Shown here piece after piece: positions 35,801-46,223 of a DNA stretch of 64,000 nucleotides (its first letter is position 1; the number at the start of each line of letters is the position of its first letter). Source of the DNA: Asterella californica. Lineage: Eukaryota; Streptophyta; Marchantiopsida; Marchantiales; Aytoniaceae. The position numbers and the translations under genes are program-made. The stretch spans positions 11,222,001-11,286,000 of the forward strand of contig JAYKYS010000007.1 of assembly GCA_036924285.1 (NCBI GenBank). Reading direction: 5' to 3'. The notes below the pieces were generated by a model. That model was not told the DNA's origin. It did no database searches and saw only the letters and a program-made list of their open reading frames with translations.

Positions 35801-37777
35801 TTCATCTCGACCAAATCCTTCGTCCTCAGACGAGGATTCTTGATCGTAAGAATCTCCGGTATCTATTTCTGAGACACTCTGATCATCCTTCGTATCAGAT
35901 TCCCAGTAGTCACTAGTGGGTCTATCAGAGTCAGAAGTCACAACTCCAACACCCGAGAGAGGAACTATCACTCTATGATCTCTAGGCCCAATCCGTAAAT
36001 ATCCCTTGTGCCACCTATCAGTGGTGCGCACAGCTCTCAACCAAGGCCTACCTAGGAGCAAATCATAACTAGAGTCCTTTAACACTTGAAAGGACATCAA
36101 CGTTTGAACTCTCATCACAGACACGACCACCTTCTCTAACACACCAAGAGGTCTTACCCGTTGCTTGTTAGCCATCCCCACGACAATGCTAGCCGGGCGA
36201 GTTGGTTCCATCCCCAACTTCTTCATCAACCTCTCCGATATGGCGTTGACAGCCGATCCTCCATCCACCAATACGTCAGAGACGTAGTGACCATTCAACC
36301 GGACTTCAATCTTTGAAGCCCTAGTGCATACCTCTGAAGCATGCACATCCACCACACCAACTCCCACAGATTTTGATGTCTTGCTCTTCGGTTTCTTCTT
36401 CTTGCTTCTCTTAGAACTCAGTCCTCCTCTGAGTTCTCTTCGTAAGCTGGGATTAAATGCGATCAGTTGTCCAACAGTGATGTTGGCTTTCTGAGCACCC
36501 ACATCTTCAACCACATCATATCCCGCTTGGGAAGATGAAATGGTGAAATCCGCCATCCCTAGCTTCCTTCTTGGCTCCCTTGGTGTACTCGAAACATTAC
36601 TCGAACGAGTACTTCTACTTGCTGACTCCTCCATGAAAACCGGTTCATCAGAAAATCGAGTTCTTTTCCTTTCTTGAGCTAAAAGCTCCACCGGTGCATG
36701 AGAAGAGTTTGAACTCTCTCCTTTCTCGTAGATGGGATCTCGTACGACATCGATAGTAGCCACCCCCTTGTCTCGTCCTTGTGATGGATTTCCTCCACCC
36801 ACATTCATTCTGACGGCTTCGGCACCTCTTGCTCCGTTGTTAGGACAATTTCGCTGGAAATGAGAACCTCCACACGTCCAACAAGTGATTCCTCCAAAGT
36901 TACCTTGGTTGCCTCCAAAGTTACCTTGATTTCCTCGGTTGAGATTGTTGTCGTAACCTCTTTGACCTCCTCCTCCACCTTTGTTCCTCCATTCTCGTAA
37001 CTGCACCACGTTTATCTTGAGATCCGCAAGAGTATCGGTGATGCTCTTCAGCTCGGCATGAAAATCAGAGGTGGCAGTAGACATCGTTGTTGGGACAAAC
37101 GGTCTTGGCACCACCGTTGGAGTAGGAGTTGACGTTGAAGCAATCACCAATTGTGATGGTGCAGGTGCGATCGTTGTGACTACACCAGGAGTCGGAGTCG
37201 ACACCAGAGCAGCATGATGAGGTTGGATGATATCTCCTTCATCCAAACTCTCTTCCATGTTTGTCGCAATCTTGATGGCCTCCGCTTTGGTTGCTGGCTT
37301 CTCGTACCTCACTTGGGTTCGAATTGAAGGCCTCAACCCTCCCACCAAGTTCTTGGTCAACACTGCTCCAATCCCCGCCATCGTTAGCTCCACATTGTCT
37401 CCACTCTTCCGTAGGACCGTCCGAAACCGTTGCTCCAACTTATCCACCCTTTCGGCATATTGCCGAACTTTCTCGTCGTCTCGTTGCTTCAAATGAGTAA
37501 GCTCCACCATGAGCTTCTCATAACTCTCTTTTGGAAGAAATTCTTCGATGAGTGCATTACTCAACGTCTCCCATGTGTCCTCAACTGCACCAGGTGTCTT
37601 GCTCTTCACTCGGTCTTCATACCACGTAAGAGCAAAATCTTCTAAAAACTCTAGCAGTAACAACACCCATTCTTCCTTCCTTCTCACGTTGTTTCCGATG
37701 CAACCCCTTTTGAAATCTCGTACAAATGGTTCTACATCTTCATTGTCCTTCCCATGAAACACTTGTAACTTCCCCAT
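32891..37777 (-). pseudogene. gag-pol of inner element, one frame with two stop codons
   Basis: From the ATG at 37,777 the frame stays in phase for 1,629 codons, interrupted by a TGA at 34,178-34,180 and a TAA at 33,566-33,568. Domains in order are capsid-like Gag (residues 1-180), a knuckle CWTCGGSHFQRNC, and a retropepsin with VLVDGGSAVNAIS, where D-G-G replaces the usual D-T/S-G. Then come reverse transcriptase with FIDD as catalytic motif (about 35,066-35,077), RNase H starting LYTDASNVAI, and integrase. The integrase has zinc-region HEFHDG..CGGHF and CKTCDVCQ, then SIDFVGPL. Its tail reads FQVGDWVMLYD. With Gag and Pol in one frame it would be a single polyprotein. The two stops should block expression of integrase in this copy. 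Confidence 0.9.
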
Positions 37778-37989
37778 CTTGTAACTACTCTTCTACACTT
37801 CCAATTTTTGTGCAATAACTACTCGCTAAAAGAGCACGAACATCACCAATTCCATTCGCGAATAATCTACCATAGGTAAAATAAAAGGAAATGGTTGTAA
37901 CAACACCTCTTGTGCCATCTCTTCTCCCAAGTTAATCATGAGCCTGAGTCACATCACCGCCTTCTCCACCATCCGAATGACGATCTCCA

Positions 37990-38466
37990 TCACAACTCAG
38001 CTGAGTCCTCTTTTGAAGTCGACAACTTCTCCGTCTCAGCTCTTTGAGTCTCGTCCAACTTCTCGACTACTGACGTAAGTAGGGCGGCCACATCGACGCA
38101 CTTGTGTCCTCTGGATAGATCACCCACTCCACAACTTGGACAAGGATCTTCGCCTAGAAGATGAATTGGCGCTGGTGACGATGGACCCACTTGAAGACTT
38201 AAATCAGTAAACTCCCGCTTCTCTTTAGCTCTCTCGGTTCTGATTCTAGTTGGACAATTCACTACTTTGTGTCCCAACCCTCTACAGAAATAACACCACA
38301 AGTCGGTTTCTACTCTTCTCCTCGGAGATTCTACTTGAGGTTTAGTACTAGGGTTTTCAAACTCGACGATAATCTCTCTCGAACTTTCTCCGACACTTAC
38401 TATGACATCTAAACCTTGAGGAAGGTTTCTAAGTCTAACTTTCCAATCTTTTGAATTTCCACTCAT
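37990..38466 (-). CDS. Extra zinc-knuckle ORF upstream of gag in the inner element
   Basis: An intact 158-residue frame starts at the ATG at 38,466, between the 5' LTR and gag-pol. It is separated from the gag ATG by about 210 bp. It contains CYFCRGLGHKVVNC, a perfect CX2CX4HX4C nucleocapsid-type knuckle, after a basic PRRRVETD stretch. A second Cys/His cluster (CPSCGVGDLSRGHKC) follows. The element's Gag already has its own knuckle, so this is an additional protein. Extra ORFs before gag are known in some plant Ty3 lineages such as Ogre, but I do not recognise this one. It could bind nucleic acid. That is inference. Confidence 0.6.
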   Translation of the reverse strand: MSGNSKDWKVRLRNLPQGLDVIVSVGESSREIIVEFENPSTKPQVESPRRRVETDLWCYFCRGLGHKVVNCPTRIRTERAKEKREFTDLSLQVGPSSPAPIHLLGEDPCPSCGVGDLSRGHKCVDVAALLTSVVEKLDETQRAETEKLSTSKEDSAEL

Positions 38467-38604
38467 GTTGCACCTTCTCAACCATTAAGTGGACAAAATA
38501 TCATAGAGGAAAATAATTCTACCTCACTTTCTTAACTCTTCCGAGCTTTATATTGGAAATCGTGTATTATACATGCTATACACGAAATAAAATCTAATCT
38601 AAAA

Positions 38605-39120
38605 TTAACTATCGAAGATATGATCCTCCTCACCATCGTTTGTACTAATCACAACAGACATCTTGAACTCACTCTTGTAAAAATCCAACTCTACTTCACC
38701 AGAAGCATTCGTGGCCTCCACAGTGAATGATGCTTTAAACTCGGCTTTCTTCAATTCTGTGCCAATGGTCGCGGAAGCTTCTTCGTATAAGGTAAAGAGG
38801 GCACCCCAAGTGCTATAGATGCGGGTTCGTAACTCATCTATACTTAACTTCAGCTTCTCCGTCTCAGTTCGAACTCATAAACGTCTCTTCTTCCACCTCT
38901 TCATTCGAACTGGATTCCTCATGAAGTATCTTCAAGACCTCCTTGTATGCCGAAATGTATATCTCTTAGTTGGTAAGAGATCTCCAAGATTTTTGTGGTC
39001 TCCAGTAGCTCAACCTCCAAGCTACTAAATCATGAAGTTTCAACAGAAACTTCCCTAATCAGAAGAGATGGTGATGACTGTACAAATTTTCAGAGAACTG
39101 AAATTTGTATATTTTCACTT
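38605..39120 (-). pseudogene. Second extra coding region upstream of gag in the inner element (decayed)
   Basis: The minus-strand frame ending at the TAA 38,605-38,607 reads as protein for about 90 codons (IDELRTRIYSTWGALFTLYE, then SFTVEATNASGEVELDF). Upstream pieces in other frames (YKEVLKILHEESSSNEEVEE) look like its shifted continuation. It is acidic and has no recognised domain. With the knuckle ORF it fills the about 1.7 kb between 5' LTR and gag. Confidence 0.4.
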
Positions 39121-39520
39121 CCCTCATGGTTGTCAACCCCCTCCACTTTGAAAAATTCTTTCTCTCTCTTCAGACCTCATCTTCTCATGATTTCTTTTGT
39201 CCTGGATAGCTTATCAGCCACTCTAAAACACTGGAAAGTTTCTCAGGAAAATAAAATTTCTTTTTCTCTCCTCCTTTCTCTACTACTCTTGTTGCACCCT
39301 CTTTCAACTCTCCTCAAACACTTTTTAAGTGAACAAGATGTAAAGAATGACTTCAAACGCGTCATATATCACTACGGGATACACGAAAGGTTCTAACGTT
39401 GCTAACATCGCGTTAGCTCTCTCTCCTCCCAACGTTCTCTCCATGTGCTCTCTCATAATCTCCTTTTGTCAAATATAGAACTGAACTCTAAACATCGTTC
39501 AACGATCCCTTCAAGTGAGG

Positions 39521-39541
39521 TCCCGGCAACGGAACCAAAAA
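39521..39541 (-). promoter_or_regulatory. Primer-binding site of inner element
   Basis: On the minus strand, directly after the 5' LTR, the sequence reads TTTTTGGTTCCGTTGCCGGG. It resembles the TGGCGCCGTTGCCGGGG type used by many plant Ty3 elements. The priming tRNA was not verified. Confidence 0.6.
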
Positions 39542-40456
39542 TGTAAACCCTCCGCGGTCCTAACGATCAACTACCCCCTGATCTCTCAACCTCCACGATC
39601 GTCATCCACGAATCTACAACTGTCGGGCCTGTCTCTCACTCAGGGGTCACCTCTGATGGCTTTGATGGAAGCACACCATGAATCTTGAAGGGAAAAATGC
39701 TAAGTTCACTCTCATTCATACAACCACAAACTTATCAACTAAAATCTCCATAATCTCATCCACTAAAATCCTCCATTCTAACGACGTCTCTCAAGTTCTC
39801 ACATGCTAAAAATGTCCCACACTCTCTATATTACTCAAGTTGTCATTACGACAATGTGAAAATAAGGATGAGGAGCTCTTCTCTACTCCTCTATTTATAC
39901 ATTTTATGTTTTTATTTTGGTACCCCCGGTAACTCAGTCGTAACTACTTTTACCGAGTTTTACTAAGATATTACTTAAGGTAAAAGCATTGATCACATGG
40001 GCTTTTTACCTTTTCACATGGGCTTATTCCTTCAAAGTCAACAACTTCTAGAAGGATTCTGGAATATTCTCAAGGAATCTCGAATTTCCACCCCCCCTCT
40101 ACACTAGGACCCACTAAAAAGGAAACATGTGGAATCTCTTCTTGTTTTTAATGCCCACAAAGTCCACAACTTTAATCCAACCACTAATATCAAGTCAAAA
40201 AGGAGATAAGGGATACTTTCCACCTCCTTTCTACCTTTTAGACAAGATGACAAGATAGTAGTGCTCACTCTTTAGCAAATATCTGAATTCTGCCAAAAGT
40301 ACAGCTAAGTTTAACCATAACTAACTTTTAGCTAGTCATGACTAACTTGATACCTCCTTAAAGTACTTTGGCAGCCAATAAACATTCTCAACACTTAGTT
40401 ATAACTAAACACCTTACTAATAGACAAACTTCCTATGTGTAACATAGGTCGTTACA
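39542..40456 (-). repeat. 5' LTR of inner element
   Basis: 915 bp, the partner of 31,964-32,877. The outer element's sequence resumes immediately after it with a second GTCC. Confidence 0.95.
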
Positions 40457-41232
40457 GTCCTGTGACCTATAAGTTATTTTCCAGCTAGTATGAAGCATTA
40501 TCATCCCATCATTCATGTTTCTAACTTGAAAATGTTTGGTGAAGAACTAGAGTCATTGCCAAGAAGATATCAGAAATGACATCCAGTGTTAGAAGCATTA
40601 CCAAGAGCTGATGATCTTGAGTTGATTGAGATAGTAGATCATCGAGCATCACCGAATCCAGATGGAGCTGGAGAACCCGTTACTCAATACCTATGTCGTT
40701 GGACAATAGAGTTCCGGGATTGGTAAGTGAAGCTTGGGAGTACCTAGATGATCTAGCATTGTACAAGTTTCAAGAACCACTGCGTAGATATTTTGTGAGA
40801 CGACAGTCTGCAGTGGTCTCTTCCAGCTAAGCGGTGGATTGAATCGAGTCAGAAGAGTCATGCAAAGGGTCCTTCAAGGACACAGGAATTGAGTAGATCT
40901 AACCAATCTGCTCGTCTAAAGGTGGAGTTGTGGTCTACTGACTTCTTATGACTGTCGGATGTCAATCAGGTTTAGGCTGACGCTACTATGTGTGTATCAT
41001 AGTAAAGAGGTGGATAAAAAGAAACTGACGAGTTCACCACTTAGAAGCTAGGGTTCAGTCTCACCCGAAAGCTTCAACGAATGCTCGGTAATGGAGCATA
41101 GTTCTGAGAAAGAGCTTAACCTTACCCTGGATGGGGTAGTGTTTCTCTGGATTTGAGAAAGTGTTATTCCTAATGTGGTATTGCAGATATCGCAGTTCAG
41201 TAGAAGAACTGCGTTTTGTTAATTGGGGCGAT
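40457..41232 (+). pseudogene. Integrase tail with chromodomain-like end, and 3' region of outer element
   Basis: After the inner element the integrase resumes with GPV and a decayed KHYHPIIHVSNLKMFG block. It then gives LELIEIVDHRASPNPDGAGE and QYLCRWTIEFRDW, the spacing of a retroelement chromodomain (chromodomains guide integration to marked chromatin). Stops break it. The last 400 bp before the 3' LTR is non-coding and ends in the purine-rich 'ttggggcgat'. Confidence 0.65.
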
Positions 41233-42194
41233 TGTAACACCTTTTGCTTTCCAACCAGATGTCATTCGGGCAATGATTACCAAAAAGGTGGCAGCTACAA
41301 GGTCACAAGGCAGACTCAAGGAGACCAGATAAAGAGGGTCGCGAACCCTAAATGAGCCATTATCTGCTTTCAGTTTTTGGAGAAGAGCACTCTTGGTGGT
41401 GAGGAGAGGAGACTGTATTTTCAGGATAGAGAGATTGTATCTTGGAGTTCAGAAATCAGAGAGCTAGAACTGAATGCAAATCAGATTTCTTGGAGAGTAG
41501 ACTTGGAGAGCAGACTTATGATCAACAGGAATGATAGGGTGTTGATTAGATCGCTGACTTGGGGTCTGATCTGTTGAGTAACAGAAATCAAGGCGTTCAG
41601 AGTGAAAGTAGGTTCTCTGGTGAAGTCTTAGTTCTGAAGTTAATTTATCACAGCAGAGTTGCTGAGTAGTGAAGAATTGCCGATCCAAGAGCGTTGCGTG
41701 ACCTTGTCAGCAAGTAAACGCCATGTAATGTATATTTTTTCTCCATTCTGATAAGTAGACTTGGGTTGGGTGCCAAAACTGAGTTGGGCGCATCTGCTGT
41801 TGTGTTGACTTTATTTCGGTGTAATTACTTTACCTTCCTACTTCCTAGCATCTACTAGGTCTCCTAGTCTTGGCGGTTGCTCCTTGTGGGTCCTGGCGTT
41901 CCGACTTGATCACCAATAGCGGAAGCGCTGCCCAAATTTTATGCAACCCAAGTCTAGAATAGTCCCACCTGTGTTTAGTAACCTAAGATTGACCAGAGAC
42001 CTACAAAAGACTAGTTGGTTATTCGAAACCCGTTCAACAGATATTAAATCCTATGTGCTCATTGGCTGATAGTTTAACGAACTGGATCTGGAGACACACA
42101 TAAAAGTATACAGGTCTCCAGGGAGGTTCACGTTCGGCAGTTCATTGGTTAGAGATTAAAGAATCTGTTTTGAGTTCTGCGGTCGAACGTTACA
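41233..42194 (+). repeat. 3' LTR of outer element
   Basis: 962 bp, the partner of 26,543-27,509. It is followed by the second AGGC at 42,195. Confidence 0.95.
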
Positions 42195-44473
42195 AGGCGC
42201 AAATAGGTATTTGCAGTGGAAATTTATCACCCTTTCCAAGGTACGGTATAATGTGCCCATGTGCACATATCGAATTCCAATAAAGCGGGAGCGTAGAAAT
42301 CCAAGCACATTAGTGATTTCTAAGAGTATCCTCTCCACGTAGTTTAGGAGCAAAACTTTGAATGTGTGTACACGTGTAGTGTACTTTCGTGACATTACTG
42401 TATGTTAATGTGTTTCAAGAAAAACACTATAGACAAAAACTAAGTTCACATATGCGTGTATGCGTACGTCAAATCTCCAAGTTAATTGAAGGAAAAATTT
42501 GTCACAAACTTCAAACATTAAATCCGGTTCAGAAATCGAGAAAAACATAGTTTTTAAACAAAAACTGGTAGTTGCGTCTGGGTCCTTGAGGTGTCAAGTT
42601 GGTAACGACAGAATAAGGGGTGTCAAAATCCGATGTCAATATTCTGCCGCGGTAGATGGGTTTTGTACCGTGATGTTTTTTCAGTGGAAAGCAGCAATTT
42701 ATAAAATTAACTTGTTCGTGACGACATAAAATTACAACCGAACAAGAAAGTTTCCTATCCATCTCTCGTACGAACTGTCGAGAATTTGTCACAATAAATC
42801 TTCATTCTAGCAAGAATCTTGAGTGTTTATCTTTGACATCCCCTATTTGCTAGTTTCATGCTCTAGACTGTGTGAAATACATTGAGATACCGGGACTACC
42901 CTATATGAAGACGGAGGAGATGTGCACACCCACGAGAACAAAGAAGTCGCACTGACAGCTGCGGACTTTGGATTTACGTGGCCGGTGAACACCATAACTA
43001 GAACCTGTATTACGGAGTTCTGTTTAGTTTCCCATTCCTTGGCGTATCATTCACCGCGTAAAAGTGAGAACGGGATTGTGGTTTAAGTCTCGAGTGTCAG
43101 CCGAGTGTCAACTGCAGGGACGTCAGAATGGGAGATACCGAACGGCTATGAGAAAATGAGACTTCCGGCAACAGATTGATTCCGCCCGCCCCTAAAATCT
43201 GTTTCAACTTACCGCCAAGAGGTATCTCGTTTTGTTTACATCTAAAGTCACATAAACTTTTATACGTCAATAAATTTTTAATTTTTATTCTAATTATTTA
43301 CTTTTCACCATAAATATTTTTACTCTTACATGGATTACACCATCCCATTTTAATTTTTGCATTATATTTAAAAGTTATTTGCACCCTAGAGCTTTTACTT
43401 TTACACAGATCACACAACACTCATGATGTTTACGCTCAAAATTACATTAATTTTTTTATAAAATTAATTTTAAATTCTCACATACAACATTATCGCTCTT
43501 ACCCAGCTCGCGAATGCCCGAATTGCCATGAGAACAAATAAGTCAAGTTCACCACCCAACACTGGATCCCCACAAGCCAACCCCAGCCACTGGCCTGGGT
43601 TTAACCGTAGACCTGGACTTGCCAAGCCAAGTGTCAGACCAGCGCGCTAAGCGTGCTGGGCAGTTTACGAGAGGGACTGCAACGTGTCACGGAAATGAAG
43701 ATTAGAAACGCCATAGGGGTGAGGTTAGAGCTTGTCTCCATTTTGTCCTTATGTGTTTTCCATACGGGATCCGCGTATCTTTGTCAATATGTTAAGTGTA
43801 AGACAATTTTACCTTTATCATGCTCAAGTTGGGAATGTTCAATTTGCCATCCCAAAACTTGTTTTCTTTACTCACGAAATTATTACTAGAGACGGAAAGT
43901 CACTAATGTCTTACTCGAGTACTGATTATAATGATCGATAAGTACTGATGAATAACAATTAAGGTTTCATCAGAACGACTAGAAATATTTCTGACTATGC
44001 ACATTTATCTGTCGTCTTTAAAACACGGCCACGACGTAACAGTAGAAATCAACTTCAGATTACGAACAATGCGGAAAATATGCATCCAAAGTGGCACTTC
44101 AGCAAAAAGAGGGAAAACGACAAACGGGAAAAAAATTCGGGCTTTTTATTCGTTGAGCTATTCGTTATGCGACTGAAAGCTGTGGCCATTCGTTTGTGTC
44201 TGGAACAGTACGTACACAAGTTCGGTTTAAATTAAAACTGTGATCCTGATTTTAAGAGGAGATGTATCATATTATATAGCTCTAAATATAGTACATTATT
44301 CTTATACTATAGTTAGAATGGAAGGTCTAAATACAAAGCGAGAAGTTATCGCAATGATAACTGGACTGGTTTAGACTTCAGGAGTCGGGTGTTCGAGGCA
44401 GAATAAGGAGATTTAAAATACATTCCTGTAACATGATAAATTTCATTAGTACACTCCCGTAACACGATAATAC

Positions 44474-44595
44474 TTCATTAATTTGGAAATGTAATAATAT
44501 AAGATTTAGAAGGGTCTGTAAACTACTGAACAGTTTCATTAATTTGGAAATATAATAATATAAGATTTAGAAGGTTCTGTAAACTACTGAACAGT
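44474..44595. repeat. Tandem duplication, unit 61 bp
   Basis: Two adjacent units (44,474-44,534 and 44,535-44,595) both start TTCATTAATTTGGAAAT and end near CTACTGAACAG, with about three differences. A related 30-bp unit is duplicated just before (about 44,421-44,480), and an about 20-bp unit 'aatgcaagtgatattaca' is duplicated just after (44,701 and 44,721). Confidence 0.85.
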
Positions 44596-44747
44596 GTCAA
44601 AAGTGCATCAGGAACACATCTGATTAGTTCTCAACAAAAATATTTCAGTATCAATAATAAGAACACCTCTAATACATAGAACCAAGTGGACTCCAACCAT
44701 AATGCAAGTGATATTACAATAATGCAAGTGATATTACAAAAGGAAAG

Positions 44748-44809
44748 GCATGTTTCCACTGCCACCTAAGCACCTAGAAGTAGGTGCTTAGGTGGCAGTG
44801 GAAACATGC
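44748..44809. repeat. Perfect hairpin: 29-bp arms, 4-nt loop
   Basis: Arm 44,748-44,776 is the exact reverse complement of 44,781-44,809 around GAAG. The arms carry CCACCTAAGCACCTA/TAGGTGCTTAGGTGG. There is no coding sequence and no clear target duplication. It may be a minimal fold-back (MITE-like) element or a small-RNA precursor. Confidence 0.95.
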
Positions 44810-46203
44810 TCTTATTCCCTCTCTTCCATGCACAAGTGCTCGTGTACACGTATCTCAATCATATCTCACAGAAACTAGATTCAGGTAAACTTACGAATAT
44901 TTCAAATTTTACGCGAACTAAATTAAATAATTTATGCTAGGTCAAAGTACACAGTGCCGGGGTGAAGTTCGAACACATGTGTGGCTGCATGGTTCAATGT
45001 TCAAACCCCCTCGGTGATAAAGTTGCCAGATCTAGACCTAGAAACTGTGTTCGTGCGTGGTCTTAGTTAGTGGGCTTGGTCTGGTCTGGCCAGCCTTGAA
45101 GGTAATTCTTTGTCTTATTGTGTCAACAGTCGACCACCTGGATCGGAATGGCGCTGTGGAGCGGACAACAAACGGAACAGACAACTGAGCATGGGCTGTG
45201 GAGGGAGGGGGAGGAGGGACGGTCCGCATCGATGCTTTCCTTGACCCGGTGGATCCATCTATATGTAAAGAATGTCGATTGATCATTACTGAGAAGAAGA
45301 GAGGAGAAGATTAGAGAAGAAAATGAAAGGAGGACACAAACTTGTCGTACCCTGTAAGAAGGGAAGCGCGTGGTGGTCAAGGGTACAGTTGGTTCGGCGA
45401 GCTTTAGAACGTTCACCTACTCAGTAACCTCGTTACTCAGTCAACGGGTGCGTGCAGGCGAACCCGGTCCACAATCTAGATCTTTGTCCATATCTTTCCC
45501 AGGACATACAATACAGTACGTCTATGTACAGTACACACTGGATTGTATTTCGGTACAGTGTTTTGATGGCACAACATAACCGTACCTCTACTGGCATGGG
45601 ACCGAAGCTATCATGTTCGTCTGCAACGGGTGCTTCGCTTGCTGTGGGTCAAGAGTGTCAATTAGGTTCGGTGAACGAAGCAATTTTGGTTTGTGTGTGT
45701 GTGAAGAGAACCGAACCCAAACAAAAACCTCCGGGAGCATCTCCACCCGTATAGCGGTCTTACCCTAAGACTTTCCTATCTCTACTTCACAGATTCAGAG
45801 TAGAGGATCTTTATCTTTAAAGATGTATTTTTCCCATCGCAGTTTTTAGTTGAACTTTCTAACCTAAAACAATATATATGTCTCATGGAAGAAGATCTTT
45901 CTCGTAAAATAATGATATTTAAGGACATGCTAAAGAAGAATGATGGCTTTTAGAAGAAGTTTGAAAAAATCTTCAGCCAATCTTTACGCTTGATACTCTA
46001 TACTTATTACACTCTGCTATACTTGCAAACATACCCAAACTAAACAAAACTTAGAACCTTGAACTCTACATTATAATACCCTCACTCTGTAATTAAATTA
46101 AATCTCTAAACCGTAAACACAGATGGGATTGGTAGTGTCACACAAAAGAGATATAATAATGTAATGTATCAACCTGGAGTTCCAACTACAGCGCTTTATA
46201 TCA

Positions 46204-46223
46204 GGGTTTAGGGCCCTAAACCC
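46204..46223. repeat. Telomere-like 20-bp palindrome
   Basis: GGGTTTAGGGCCCTAAACCC is perfectly palindromic. It joins plant telomere-type TTTAGGG sequence head to head, with a further CCCTAAA-like half unit after it. Confidence 0.9.

Larger units (their letters stand above)
31964..40456 (-). mobile_element. Ty3/gypsy LTR retrotransposon nested inside the outer element (inner element)
   Basis: LTRs at 31,964-32,877 (3') and 39,542-40,456 (5') differ at about 14 positions in 914 bp. The 4-bp sequence GTCC flanks both ends (31,960-31,963 and 40,457-40,460). The polypurine tract, as GGGGGTAAAA on the minus strand, abuts the 3' LTR at 32,880-32,890, and a primer site abuts the 5' LTR at 39,521-39,541. 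One minus-strand gag-pol frame (37,777 to 32,891) has only two stops. The integrase zinc region and the lack of a chromodomain suggest the non-chromovirus (Tat/Athila-like) side of plant Ty3 elements; that placement is inference. Two extra coding regions lie before gag. Confidence 0.93.
26543..42194 (+). mobile_element. Ty3/gypsy chromovirus-type LTR retrotransposon (outer element)
   Basis: Paired LTRs (26,543-27,509 and 41,233-42,194) both begin TGTAACACC and end CGTTACA. AGGC flanks the element on both sides (26,539-26,542 and 42,195-42,198). The primer-binding site TGGTATCAGAGC (27,512) matches the initiator tRNA-Met type. Gag, protease, reverse transcriptase, RNase H, integrase and a chromodomain-like tail follow in Ty3 order, broken by several stops and frameshifts. 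The integrase is split by a second element at 31,964-40,456. By eye the LTRs differ at roughly 35 sites plus small indels (about 96% identical), so this insertion is older than the inner one. Confidence 0.93.
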
